Shown one piece after another: positions 8,425 through 16,745 of a stretch of 33,557 bases of DNA. Location of the stretch: positions 1 through 33,557 of the forward strand of contig JAJYLZ010000036.1 of assembly GCA_021787395.1 (NCBI GenBank), given 5' to 3'. The stretch comes from Chloroflexota bacterium. Lineage in GTDB: Bacteria; Chloroflexota; Limnocylindria; Limnocylindrales; CSP1-4. The notes under the pieces were generated by a model. It worked only from the letters and a program-made list of their open reading frames with translations, ran no database searches and was not told where the DNA came from. The position numbers were made by a program, and so were the translations under genes. Within the stretch, counting starts at the first letter, position 1; the number at the start of each line of letters is the position of its first letter.

Positions 8425-11279
8425 CGCGCGGCCTCCCAGGGCTCGACGTCGGCGAAGCGCTCGAGCGCCGCCATGTCCTTGTCGCCGCGGCCGGAGAACC
8501 CGACCAGCAGCACCGAATCCTCCGCGAACGGCGAGCCCGAGCCCTCGAGGCCGGCCAGCAGCTTCGGCAGCGCGGCCACGGCGTGCGAGGTCTCGAGGGC
8601 GGGCAGGATCCCCTCCGTCCGCGTCGCCGCCTTCATCGCCGCGATCGCCTCGCGGTCAGTGGACGTGCCCACCTCCATGCGGCCTGCCTCGGCGAGGGCC
8701 GCCAGCTGGGGGCCGACCCCCGGGTAGTCGAGGCCGGCCGAGGCCGACACCGCCTCGACCACCTGGCCGTCGCGGTCCTGGAGCATGAGCGACCGGCTGC
8801 CGTGCAGGATGCCCGGCGTGCCGCCCGCGATGGCCGCGGCGTGGCGCCCGGTCTCGATGCCGTCGCCCGCCGCCTCGGCCACGGCGAGCCGGACGGACGG
8901 CTCGCCGATGAACCTCGCCAGCAGGCCGATGGCGTTGGAGCCGCCGCCCACGCAGGCGAGCGCGAGGTCCGGGAGCCGGCCCTCGAGCGCGAACAGCTGG
9001 GCCGCCGCCTCGTCGCCGATGCGCCGCTGGAAGTCTCGGACGATGGTCGGGTACGGGTGCGGGCCCATCGCGGAGCCGAGCACGTAGTGCGTCGTCTCGA
9101 CGTTGGTCACCCAGTCGCGCATCGCCTCGTTGACCGCGTCCTTGAGCGTGGCCGTGCCCGAGGTGACCGACCTGACCTCGGCTCCCAGCGCGCGCATCCG
9201 GAGCACGTTGGGCGCCTGGCGCCGGATGTCCTCCTCGCCCATGAACACCACGCACGGCAGCCCCAGCAGCGCGCACGCCGTGGCGGTGGCGACGCCGTGC
9301 TGGCCGGCGCCCGTCTCCGCGATCACGCGCGACTTGCCCAGGCGCCGGGTGAGCAGCGCCTGGCCGAGCGCGTTGTTGATCTTGTGGGCGCCGGTGTGGG
9401 CCACGTCCTCGCGCTTGAGGTATAGGCGGAACCGCTCCGGGATCGGCGGCAGCCCGCGCCGCCCCGCCGCGAGCGCCTCGGCCCGGAGGCGCGCCGCCTC
9501 CGCGGCGACGGCCGCGGCCAGCCGGTCGGCGCGGTAGAGCGGGGTGGGCCGGCCGGCGAACCGCCCGAGCAGCTCGTCGAGCTCCGCCCAGAACCGCGGG
9601 TCGTGGCGCAGGGCCTCGTACGCGCTCTCCAGCTGCTGCAGGGCGCCCATCAGGGTCTCGGGGACGTAGCGCCCGCCGAAGTCGCGCTCCTTGCCCCATC
9701 GCCCTGCACCGTCGGCCTCCACCAGGCCGGCGTGGACGGGAGCCGGGCGGGCGGGGATGTTGGGCCGGTGCCGTCGTGCGTCGCGCGCCCGCTTGGCGAA
9801 CAGCGCCACGCGGAAGGGGTCTTTGCGCGGCCGCTCCCCCTGGATGCGCGGGAGGTCCGTCCCCGAGGCCACGTCCGCGCCCACGGCCGGGACCGCGAGC
9901 ATCGCCTCGGCCACGTTGGCGGGCTCGAGGCCCCCGGCGAGGACGATCGGCACCTCCCGGGCCACCGCCGCCGCCAGCGACTCCCCGACGCGCGTCCCGG
10001 TGCCACCCGGGTGGGGACCTCCGGCCGCGTCGAGCAGGATGTGCACGGCGCCCGCCGCGAGGAAGGCTCGTGCCTGGGCGACGACCTCGTCGGCGGTGTC
10101 GCCGGCCCCGACGCGCAGGGCCTTCCAGGCCGGCCGGCCGACGCGCGCGACCGCCTCGGGCGGCTCGTCGCCGTTGAGCTGGACGGCGTCCGGGTCCACC
10201 GAGGCCAGGACGCGCGCCAGCTGGTCCGGCGGCAGGTCCACGGTGACGGCGACGATCCGCATCCCGGGCGCCGCCGCGCGGGCGAGGCGCGCGAGCGCCG
10301 CCCCCTCGTCCACCGCCAGGACCCGCGGCGTTCCGGCCGCGAAGTTGAGCCCGATCGCGTCCGCCCCCGCCCGGGCAGCGGCGAGGACGCCCGCCTCGTC
10401 GGTGACCCCGCAGATCTTGACCATCGGCTCCCGCGCCGCGGCGGCGAGGTCCCGAGGGTAGGCTCCCGCGGCCACGAAGGAGCGGGCCGCGGCGGCCGGG
10501 TCGGGCGAGCGCATCAGGGCCTCCCCGACCAGCGCGGCGTCGAACCCGGTCGCCCGCCAGCGCGCGACCGTGGCCGTGTCCCGCACGCCGCTCTCGGCGA
10601 CGGCGATCCGGTCCCCCGGGACCAGGTCGCGCAGGCGGACGGCGCGCTCCGGGTCGACGTCGAGCGTGCGCAGGTCGCGGTTGTTCAGGCCGATCAGCCG
10701 GGCGCCGGTGGCGAGCGCCGCGTCCAGCTCGCGGGCGTCGTGCGCCTCGACGAGGGGCTCGAGGCCGAGCTCCCGCGCCTGTTCGGCGAGCCTCGCCAGC
10801 CTTGCGCGGGGGTGCAGCACCGCCAGCAGCAGGACGAGGTCGGCCCCGGCCGCGCGGACCAGCTCCAGCTGCCGCGGGTCCACGACGAACTCCTTGGCCA
10901 GCACCGGCACCGAGACCGCGGCCCGGACCGCGCGCAGGTCCGCCACCGACCCGCCGAACCAGTGCGGCTCGCACAGGACGGAGATCGCGGCGGCGCCGCC
11001 CGCGGCATAGGCGCGGGCGCGGGCGACCGCGTCGTCGCCGGCGGCGATGTCGCCGGCCGACGGGGAGCGGCGCTTGACCTCGGCGATCAGGTGGAGCCCC
11101 GGGCCGGCCAGCGCCTCGGCGACGGGGCGAGGGGCGGGCGCGGCGGCCAGGGCGCGGCGGAGCCCGTCGGGGCCGAGGGCGTCGAGCTCGACCGCGACGT
11201 CGAGCCGGCGCCGGTCGGCGATCTCGGCCGCGATGCCGCCTCGGGCGGCGGCGTGCGGGCGCGTCGTGGTGGCGGTCAT
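8421..11279 (-). CDS. trpCFB: TrpC-TrpF-TrpB trifunctional fusion (IGP synthase, PRA isomerase, tryptophan synthase beta)
   Basis: One uninterrupted 952-residue frame carries three consecutive enzymes. Residues about 1-280 are indole-3-glycerol-phosphate synthase (LIAEVKRRSPS, VLAKEFVVDP, GLNNRDLRTLDVD, AVAESGV). Residues about 286-495 are phosphoribosylanthranilate isomerase (MVKICGVTDEAG with the catalytic Cys, DAVQLNGDEPPEAV, ILLDAAGG with the catalytic Asp, IVLAGGLEPANV). Residues about 520-952 are tryptophan synthase beta: GGRYVPETLMGAL, the PLP lysine Lys633 in HTGAHKINNALGQ, ETGAGQHGVATATA with the catalytic Glu, and GGGSNAIG. An Ala/Arg-rich insertion of about 25 residues (near 590-617) sits before LYLKRED in the beta part. 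All motifs are intact, so the protein looks functional. TrpF is followed by a roughly 25-residue Arg/Pro-rich linker. Confidence 0.95.
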   Translation of the reverse strand: MTATTTRPHAAARGGIAAEIADRRRLDVAVELDALGPDGLRRALAAAPAPRPVAEALAGPGLHLIAEVKRRSPSAGDIAAGDDAVARARAYAAGGAAAISVLCEPHWFGGSVADLRAVRAAVSVPVLAKEFVVDPRQLELVRAAGADLVLLLAVLHPRARLARLAEQARELGLEPLVEAHDARELDAALATGARLIGLNNRDLRTLDVDPERAVRLRDLVPGDRIAVAESGVRDTATVARWRATGFDAALVGEALMRSPDPAAAARSFVAAGAYPRDLAAAAREPMVKICGVTDEAGVLAAARAGADAIGLNFAAGTPRVLAVDEGAALARLARAAAPGMRIVAVTVDLPPDQLARVLASVDPDAVQLNGDEPPEAVARVGRPAWKALRVGAGDTADEVVAQARAFLAAGAVHILLDAAGGPHPGGTGTRVGESLAAAVAREVPIVLAGGLEPANVAEAMLAVPAVGADVASGTDLPRIQGERPRKDPFRVALFAKRARDARRHRPNIPARPAPVHAGLVEADGAGRWGKERDFGGRYVPETLMGALQQLESAYEALRHDPRFWAELDELLGRFAGRPTPLYRADRLAAAVAAEAARLRAEALAAGRRGLPPIPERFRLYLKREDVAHTGAHKINNALGQALLTRRLGKSRVIAETGAGQHGVATATACALLGLPCVVFMGEEDIRRQAPNVLRMRALGAEVRSVTSGTATLKDAVNEAMRDWVTNVETTHYVLGSAMGPHPYPTIVRDFQRRIGDEAAAQLFALEGRLPDLALACVGGGSNAIGLLARFIGEPSVRLAVAEAAGDGIETGRHAAAIAGGTPGILHGSRSLMLQDRDGQVVEAVSASAGLDYPGVGPQLAALAEAGRMEVGTSTDREAIAAMKAATRTEGILPALETSHAVAALPKLLAGLEGSGSPFAEDSVLLVGFSGRGDKDMAALERFADVEPWEAAR

Positions 11280-12322
11280 GCCCGCACCTCCTCGGTCTGA
11301 GCGGCCTCGTGCGCCCGTCGGTCGGCGCGGAGCCGCTCCAGCAGTTCGGTCGCAAGGCCGGCGTCGATCGTCAGCGCCGCCTGCTCGATCCCCTCCTCCA
11401 GGCGGTCGACCGCGCCGGCCACCAGGAGCGCCGCGCCGGCGTTGAGCAGGACGACGTCGCGGCGCGCCCCGGGCTCGCCGCGCAGCACCGACTCGGTGAT
11501 GCGCGCGTTCTCCTCGGCCGTGCCCCCCGCGAGTCGCCTGGTGGGCACGGCCGAGAGGCCCAGCCGCGCCGCGACCACGGCGTGGCGCACGACCCCTTCC
11601 GGGCCCACGTGGTACAGCACGCCCGAGCCGTCCAGCGGCAGCTCGTCCACGCCGTCGCCGTGGATGATGAAGGTGCGGTCGGTGCCCAGGCGCGCGGCGA
11701 CCTCGGCCACCTTGGGCGCCGCAGCCGGGTCCCCCACCCCGATCAGCGCCCGCTTGGCCCCGGCCGGGTTGGTGAGCGGGCCCAGCAGGTTGAACGCGGT
11801 CCGCACGCCGATCTCGCGGCGCGTCGGGCCCGCGTACTTCATGGCGGGGTGGAACAGCAGGGCGCTCATGAACACGAAGCCGCGGTCGCGGATCGAGGCG
11901 GACGCGGAGGCGGCGTCGTGGTCGATCCGTACCCCCAGCGCGTCGAGCACGTCGGCCGAGCCGGACCGCGACGTGATCGCGCGGTTGCCGTGCTTGGCCA
12001 CCGGCACGCCCGCGGCGGCCACGACGAGGGCCGAGGTGGTGGAGATGTTGAACGTGTTGGAGCCGTCACCGCCGGTTCCCACGACGTCGATCGCGCCGTC
12101 GGGCGCGGTGACGCGCAGCACGCGCTCGCGCATGGCGGTCGCGAAGCCGGCCAGCTCGTCCACCGTCTCGCCGCGCATCCGCAGGCCCATCAGCAGGGCG
12201 GCCAGCTGGGAGGGCGTGGCCTCCCCGTCCATGACCGCGCCCATCGCGGCGGCGGCCTGCTCCAGCGTGAGGGTGCCGCCATCGACGATCGTCGAGAGGG
12301 CGGTGCGGACCTGATCGCTCAT
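11276..12322 (-). CDS. trpD: TrpD, anthranilate phosphoribosyltransferase
   Basis: This 348-residue enzyme transfers phosphoribose from PRPP to anthranilate. Signature motifs are DVVGTGGDGSNTFNIST (PRPP binding, near 80-95), VAKHGNRAITSRSGSADVL and FNLLGPLTNPA. The length is usual for the family. The ATG overlaps the trpG stop by 4 nt and the stop overlaps the trpC start by 4 nt. The frame is open further upstream, but that extension lies inside trpG and is rejected. Confidence 0.97.
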   Translation of the reverse strand: MSDQVRTALSTIVDGGTLTLEQAAAAMGAVMDGEATPSQLAALLMGLRMRGETVDELAGFATAMRERVLRVTAPDGAIDVVGTGGDGSNTFNISTTSALVVAAAGVPVAKHGNRAITSRSGSADVLDALGVRIDHDAASASASIRDRGFVFMSALLFHPAMKYAGPTRREIGVRTAFNLLGPLTNPAGAKRALIGVGDPAAAPKVAEVAARLGTDRTFIIHGDGVDELPLDGSGVLYHVGPEGVVRHAVVAARLGLSAVPTRRLAGGTAEENARITESVLRGEPGARRDVVLLNAGAALLVAGAVDRLEEGIEQAALTIDAGLATELLERLRADRRAHEAAQTEEVRA

Positions 12323-13080
12323 CGGGTGGCCTCCTGGGCCGTCGCGGCCGGGGCCGCCTGGTTCGTCGCGGACGCTGCCGCGCTGCCCGGGACCGCACCG
12401 GGCCGGGAACGGCCGCCGGCCTCCGGGACGTCCATGCCGCGGGTCGCGAACGAGCCCGCCGCCGCGTCGAGGCGCGACGCCTCGCCCTCCCCGGCGAGCC
12501 GGAGGAAGTTCGCGAGCAGGTGGGGCCCGTCGGGCGTGAGCACGGACTCGGGGTGGAACTGGACGCCCTCGAGGGGCAGCGTGCGGTGGCGGATGCCCAT
12601 GACGACGCCGTCCTGCGGGCTGGTGGCGGTGACGGTGACATCGTCGGGCAGGGTCGCCGGGTCCACGCACAGGGAGTGGTACCGCGCAGCCTGGAATCCG
12701 TCGGGCATGCCGGCCAGCAGCCCGTCCCCGTCGTGGCTGACGGCGGACGCCTCGCCGTGGACGAGCGTGGGGGCCCGCACCACTGAAGCGCCGAACGCGC
12801 GGCCCATCGACTGCATCCCCAGGCACACGCCGAGCAGCGGAATCCGGCGCTCCGCCGCGACCCGGATGGCGTCGATCGAGACGCCGGCCTCGTCGGGGCT
12901 GCCCGGGCCGGGCGAGACCACGATGCCCCGCAGCCCGGCGCTCGGGTCGTCCGCCAGGGCCTCGATGTCGGCGGCGGTCAGCGCGTCGTTGCGCACGACC
13001 CGGACCTCGGCGCCGGCGGCCTCGAGCGCCTGCACCAGGTTGAACGTGAACGAGTCGTAGTTGTCGATCATCAGGATCAC
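12319..13080 (-). CDS. trpG: TrpG, anthranilate synthase glutamine amidotransferase subunit
   Basis: This 253-residue class I glutamine amidotransferase supplies ammonia to TrpE. The triad is Cys86 (GVCLGMQS), His176 and Glu178 (VQFHPES); DNYDSFTFNL is at 6-15. The GTG at 13080 is preferred over the ATG at 13071 because it gives a GTGA overlap with the trpE stop, matching the other junctions of this operon. After residue 195 there is a tail of about 55 residues rich in Ala, Gly, Ser and Arg that ordinary TrpG proteins lack; its role is unknown. Confidence 0.95.
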   Translation of the reverse strand: MILMIDNYDSFTFNLVQALEAAGAEVRVVRNDALTAADIEALADDPSAGLRGIVVSPGPGSPDEAGVSIDAIRVAAERRIPLLGVCLGMQSMGRAFGASVVRAPTLVHGEASAVSHDGDGLLAGMPDGFQAARYHSLCVDPATLPDDVTVTATSPQDGVVMGIRHRTLPLEGVQFHPESVLTPDGPHLLANFLRLAGEGEASRLDAAAGSFATRGMDVPEAGGRSRPGAVPGSAAASATNQAAPAATAQEATR

Positions 13081-14699
13081 GAGGCGGCCCCCTCCCGTTC
13101 GGGGACGGGCCCGGCACCGCCCGACGGCGCGCGTCGCGAGGCGGCGGGCGCCACCGCCAGCTCGATCGCCCGGCGCAGCGCCGCGGCCTTGTGCTCGGTC
13201 TCCTCGAACTCGCTCTCGGGGTTGCTCTTGGCCACGATCCCGGCGCCGGTGTGGACGTGCGCGAGGCCGTCCTTGAGCACGGCGCTGCGGATGGTGATCG
13301 CGGTGTCGAGGTTGCCGTCGTAGCCGAGGTACCCCACGGCGCCGCCGTACAGCCCGCGCTGCTCGCCCTCGGCCGCCGAGATCAGCTGCATCGCCCGGAT
13401 CTTGGGGGCGCCGGACAGCGTCCCGGCCGGGAACACCGACCGCAGCGCGTCGAGTGCGTCGAGCTCGGGCCGCAGCCGCGCCTCGACGTGGCTCACCAGG
13501 TGCAGGACGTGGCTGTAGCGCTCCACCTCCATGTACTGGCTGGTGCTCACCGTGCCCGGCCGGGCGACCCGCCCCAGGTCGTTCCGGCCGAGGTCCACGA
13601 GCATCACGTGCTCGGCGCGCTCCTTGGGGTCGCTGCGCAGCTCGTCGGCCAGGCGGTCGTCGTCGGCCGCGGTGGCGCCTCGCGGCCGGGTCCCGGCGAT
13701 CGGGTGCGTGCTCATGCGGTCGCCCACCACCTGGACCAGCAGCTCCGGGCTGGCGCCCACCACCTCGAACGAGGGCGTTCGGGTGAAGAACAGGTACGGC
13801 GAGGGGTTCACGCGCCGGAGGGCCCGGTACAGGCCGATGCCGTCGAGCCGGCGGCCGTCCGGGCCGGCCGGGAGCTCGAAGCTCTGGCGGCGGGCCAGGA
13901 CCACCTGGATCGCCTCGCCGGCCGCGATCGCGTCCTTGGCCCGCTCCACCGCGCGCAGGTACTGGTCGCGGCCGAGGCTCGTCTCCACCCGGCCCAGCCC
14001 GCTCGGGCCGTCCGGCGTGCCGGCGCCGCGGCCCACCGCGCCCGCGAGCTCCGCCGCCGAGGGGCGGGCCGTCCGCTCGAGGGCCTCGAAGATCGCGCGC
14101 TCGGCGATGCGGTAGCGGCCCTCCAGGTCGGGCGCGTCGGTGTGCAGCGAGGCGATGGCCGACAGCTGGTGGGTGAGGTGGTCGAACACGACCACGAGGT
14201 CGGTCTCGATGTACGAGGCGAGCGGGACGCCCACCGGGTCGCGGTCCGGCCGGGGCACCGAGGGCTCGAACGCCGAGACGGCGTCGTAGGCGAGGGCGCC
14301 GACCGCCCCGCCGGTGAACCGCGGCATGCCGTCCACCGGGAGCACTCGTCGGCGCGGGACGAAGGCGCGCAGCGCGGCGAGCGGGTCGGGCGCCGCGGTC
14401 GTGGTCACCGGCAGGTCGGGCGCGTAGTCCGTGACGCCCACCTCGCGGGTCGTCGTCCGGGCCTCGCCGTCGCGCACCTCGAGCAGCCGCCGGGGCCCGA
14501 CGCCCAGGAAGCTGTACCGGCCCAGGCGCTCGCCGCCCTCGACCGACTCCAGCAGGTATGCCGGCGTCACGCCGTCGTCGAGCCGCAGGAAGGCGCCGAT
14601 GGGCGTCTCGAGGTCGGCCGTCCGCGCCACGCGCAGGAGGATCGTGTCGGCGGTGCCGGCGAGGCGCTTGGCCTCGCCCAAGCTCAGCGGGTCGGTCAT
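13077..14699 (-). CDS. trpE: TrpE, anthranilate synthase component I
   Basis: This 540-residue chorismate-using enzyme makes anthranilate with TrpG. The LLESVEGGERLGRYSFLG block near residues 49-66 is the tryptophan feedback-binding element of the family. The C-terminal chorismate domain shows GEAIQVVLARRQSFELP, RRVNPSPYLFF, THPIAGTRPRGAT and FPAGTLSGAPKIRAM. The ATG at 14699 has AAGGA nine nt upstream, outside the T-box terminator stem. First gene of the trpEGD(CFB)A operon, controlled by the T-box leader. Confidence 0.97.
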   Translation of the reverse strand: MTDPLSLGEAKRLAGTADTILLRVARTADLETPIGAFLRLDDGVTPAYLLESVEGGERLGRYSFLGVGPRRLLEVRDGEARTTTREVGVTDYAPDLPVTTTAAPDPLAALRAFVPRRRVLPVDGMPRFTGGAVGALAYDAVSAFEPSVPRPDRDPVGVPLASYIETDLVVVFDHLTHQLSAIASLHTDAPDLEGRYRIAERAIFEALERTARPSAAELAGAVGRGAGTPDGPSGLGRVETSLGRDQYLRAVERAKDAIAAGEAIQVVLARRQSFELPAGPDGRRLDGIGLYRALRRVNPSPYLFFTRTPSFEVVGASPELLVQVVGDRMSTHPIAGTRPRGATAADDDRLADELRSDPKERAEHVMLVDLGRNDLGRVARPGTVSTSQYMEVERYSHVLHLVSHVEARLRPELDALDALRSVFPAGTLSGAPKIRAMQLISAAEGEQRGLYGGAVGYLGYDGNLDTAITIRSAVLKDGLAHVHTGAGIVAKSNPESEFEETEHKAAALRRAIELAVAPAASRRAPSGGAGPVPEREGAAS

Positions 14700-14720
14700 G
14701 GCGGCGGGTCCTTGAGAATC

Positions 14721-15069
14721 GAAAACGACCTGGTTCGTCCTGTCGGGACGAAAGGTCGTTGCTCCTTCCGCGGTGCCACCCGTGTTCGGCGGTGTGCCGC
14801 TCTCTGACCGGCGGAGTTGGTTCGCGGTTGCCCGCGGCCGCCTCGATCGGCGCTGCCCTGTAACGCTGGCGCTCTGCGCCGGAGCCTACTGGTCGTCCGC
14901 GACGACGTCGTGCGCGTGGATCGCGCTCGGCGCCGGCGCCCCGCGTTCGGTCCGGGGGCTCCCGGGTCCATTCGCCGCCGTTGCCACCCCGGCTCGCACC
15001 AGCCGCCGGGTCTCTGGAGTGGCGCTCGACGGGTACTCGTCCCGATCGATGCCTCGTGTTCAGTTGTGA
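14721..15069 (-). ncRNA. T-box riboswitch sensing tRNA-Trp, leader of the trp operon
   Basis: The leader has the main T-box landmarks in order on the minus strand: a GAGTA element at 15038-15034, AGAGA at 15015-15011, GGTGCGAG at 15000-14993, then a specifier loop GAATGGACC with the UGG tryptophan codon at 14970-14968. The T-box sequence GGGTGGCACCGCGG is at 14781-14768. Its UGGC would pair with GCCA, matching a tRNA-Trp with discriminator G. A terminator hairpin follows (14760-14724). Known T-boxes read uncharged tRNA and switch from terminator to antiterminator; here uncharged tRNA-Trp should raise trp expression. Confidence 0.9.
14724..14760 (-). terminator. T-box-controlled intrinsic terminator before trpE
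   Basis: AACGACCT (14760-14753) pairs with AGGTCGTT, and the inner TTCGTCC pairs with GGACGAA around a short loop. The stem runs directly into TTTTC. The 5' arm includes CGTCC, the conserved partner of the T-box sequence in the alternative antiterminator. The trpE ribosome site lies beyond the stem, which favours transcriptional rather than translational control. Confidence 0.8.
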
Positions 15070-15075
15070 GCCCGG

Positions 15076-15104
15076 AGTATCGGGCGGCAGCGGCGGGGCG
15101 TCAA
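15076..15104 (-). promoter_or_regulatory. Sigma-70-type promoter of the trp operon
   Basis: A -35 box TTGACG (15104-15099) and -10 box GATACT (15081-15076) are separated by exactly 17 bp. Predicted transcription start is near 15069, just upstream of T-box stem I. This is the clearest promoter position for the operon. Confidence 0.75.
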
Positions 15105-15442
15105 GCGCGGGTACCCGGTCAGTACGTCCGTCCCGCATGGGGCTCCAGTGGGGCCACCCGGCACGCGGGCAGCCGGGTGCGCGGCACGCGGCGCGCACGT
15201 GGCACGCGCCTCTCGCGCGGTACGTCTGCACGCGGCCACCCGGTGGGCCAGTGGTTCCGCGACGGAGCAGGCGGGCCATCCCGTGGCCCGGGCAGTCCGC
15301 GGCGGAGGGTGCGCGAAACGCTGGGGCCACGGAGCGTCCGGTTCGTCCCGGCACGGAACCGTAGGGCCACCTGCTGGCCCGGCGGCTCGCCAACCGCAAC
15401 GCGCGAGCCCGAAGCGGCCCCAGGGACCGGCGACGACGACGG
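15105..15442. other. Non-coding interval between trp promoter and permease terminator
   Basis: No convincing gene is seen on either strand; open frames here are biased-composition artefacts. The octamer GGCACGCG occurs exactly three times (from 15160, 15183 and 15201), with a partial fourth copy near 15229. This may be chance in such GC-rich sequence. Confidence 0.4.
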
Positions 15443-15479
15443 CTTCTGGAGCCGGGGCACCAGCCGCCGGCTCCAGAAG
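15443..15479 (-). terminator. Hairpin terminator downstream of the permease gene
   Basis: Perfect 13-bp arms (CTTCTGGAGCCGG at 15443-15455 and its complement at 15467-15479) enclose an 11-nt loop. It lies 54 nt past the stop of the MacB-like permease on the minus strand. There is no U-run, common for terminators in GC-rich bacteria. Confidence 0.6.
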
Positions 15480-15533
15480 TCCGCTCCGGAAGGTTCCGGG
15501 TGTCGGGCGCAGGCTGGCGGGGCCCCCTGCGCG

Positions 15534-16745
15534 CTACTCGTAGCGGAGGGCGACCACCGGGTCGAGGCGAGCGGCCTGCATGGCCGGCCAGACCCCGAAG
15601 ATGACGCCCACGATGAGCGAGAAGACCACCGCTGCGGCGACGGTGACGAGGCTGAAGGTGAACGCCCAGCCGGCCAGCATGGCGATGAGACCCGAGATGG
15701 CCACCCCGACCAGGATCCCGATGAAGCCTCCCGCGATCGACAGGATCAGCGCCTCGAACAGGAACTGCAGCAGGATGTCCCGGCCCTTGGCGCCGATGGC
15801 CTTGCGGATGCCGATCTCACGGATCCGCTCGCGGACCGAGACCAGCATGATGTTCATGATGCCGATGCCGCCCACCAGCAGCGAGATCGATGCGATCCCG
15901 GCCAGCAGCACCGTGAGCAGCGTGGTCACCGAGCTGACGGTCGAGAGCAGCTGGGTCTGGCTGGTCACGGTGAAGTCCGAGCTGCCCCCGGCTCCGATGC
16001 CGTGCCGCTGGTTGAGGGTGTCGGTGATCTCCGCGGTCACGACGTCCATCTCGGCCGCGGTGGCCACGCTGACCCCGATCGTGCGGACGGAGTCAGTGGA
16101 CGTGAACAGGTCGCGGGCCGTGGATACCGGGATGAGCACCTCGTCATCGGGGTTCTGGAACCCCTGGCCGCCCTTGGGCTGCATGATGCCCACGACCTCG
16201 AACGGCAGCCCGCTGATGTAGATCGTGCTGCCGATCGACGAGGCGCCGAGGCCCAGGTTGGTGGCGGTGGTGTTGCCCAGCACCGCGACGCGAAGCGAGT
16301 GGTCCACGCTCGCCTGGGTGAGGAACGATCCGGTCCACATGTCGTAGGCGAACACGAGCGGGTAGGCGGGGGTGGTCCCGATGACGGTTGTGGTCTCGTT
16401 CTGGCTGCCGACCGCGATCAGGTGCGAGGTGGAGAGCTCGGGGGCGACGCCGGCCACGTGTGCCAGCGAGGCGAGGGCCGTCGCGTCCTCGGTGGTGAGC
16501 GTGGTCGCCGACCCGAACGCACCCCGAGTCGCCCCGGTGGTCGTGGCGCCGGGCGTCACCGAGAGCAGATTGGTGCCCAGACCCTCAAGCCGGCTGTTGA
16601 TCCCGGATGTGGCGCCCTGGCCGACGGACACCAGCGCCACCACCGAGGCGACGCCGATGATCACGCCGAGCATGGTGAGGCCCGTACGGAGCTTGCCGGT
16701 GCCGAGGCGGGAGACCGCGGTGCGGAGCAGGTCGCCCAGCCTCAT
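15534..16745 (-). CDS. MacB/FtsX-type ABC transporter permease
   Basis: This 403-residue permease has one N-terminal membrane helix (LTMLGVIIGVASVVALVSVG, about 24-43), a large extracytoplasmic MacB-like domain (about 45-270) and three C-terminal helices. SVRERIREIGIRKAIGAKG between them is the hallmark of MacB/FtsX permeases (cytoplasmic coupling loop). The ATG at 16745 follows GGGAGGG; an upstream open extension is not supported. No ATPase domain is fused and no ATPase gene lies next to it. The substrate is unknown; relatives export macrolides, peptides or lipoproteins. Confidence 0.92.
   Translation of the reverse strand: MRLGDLLRTAVSRLGTGKLRTGLTMLGVIIGVASVVALVSVGQGATSGINSRLEGLGTNLLSVTPGATTTGATRGAFGSATTLTTEDATALASLAHVAGVAPELSTSHLIAVGSQNETTTVIGTTPAYPLVFAYDMWTGSFLTQASVDHSLRVAVLGNTTATNLGLGASSIGSTIYISGLPFEVVGIMQPKGGQGFQNPDDEVLIPVSTARDLFTSTDSVRTIGVSVATAAEMDVVTAEITDTLNQRHGIGAGGSSDFTVTSQTQLLSTVSSVTTLLTVLLAGIASISLLVGGIGIMNIMLVSVRERIREIGIRKAIGAKGRDILLQFLFEALILSIAGGFIGILVGVAISGLIAMLAGWAFTFSLVTVAAAVVFSLIVGVIFGVWPAMQAARLDPVVALRYE

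Noticed and set aside
8656..11355. Long minus-strand frame parallel to the trpCFB gene
   Set aside because: Arg/Gly/Pro-rich out-of-frame translation of the same strand; the alternative frame contains all catalytic motifs.
13191..14807. Very long open frame on the plus strand opposite trpE
   Set aside because: It is a shadow frame caused by high GC in third codon positions; its translation is His/Arg/Gly/Val-rich without any motif, while trpE on the other strand has clear conserved blocks.
15160..15236. Cluster of GGCACGCG octamers as a possible regulator-binding array
   Set aside because: Three exact copies at irregular spacing (23 and 18 bp) in GC-rich sequence can arise by chance; no symmetry or link to the trp promoter.
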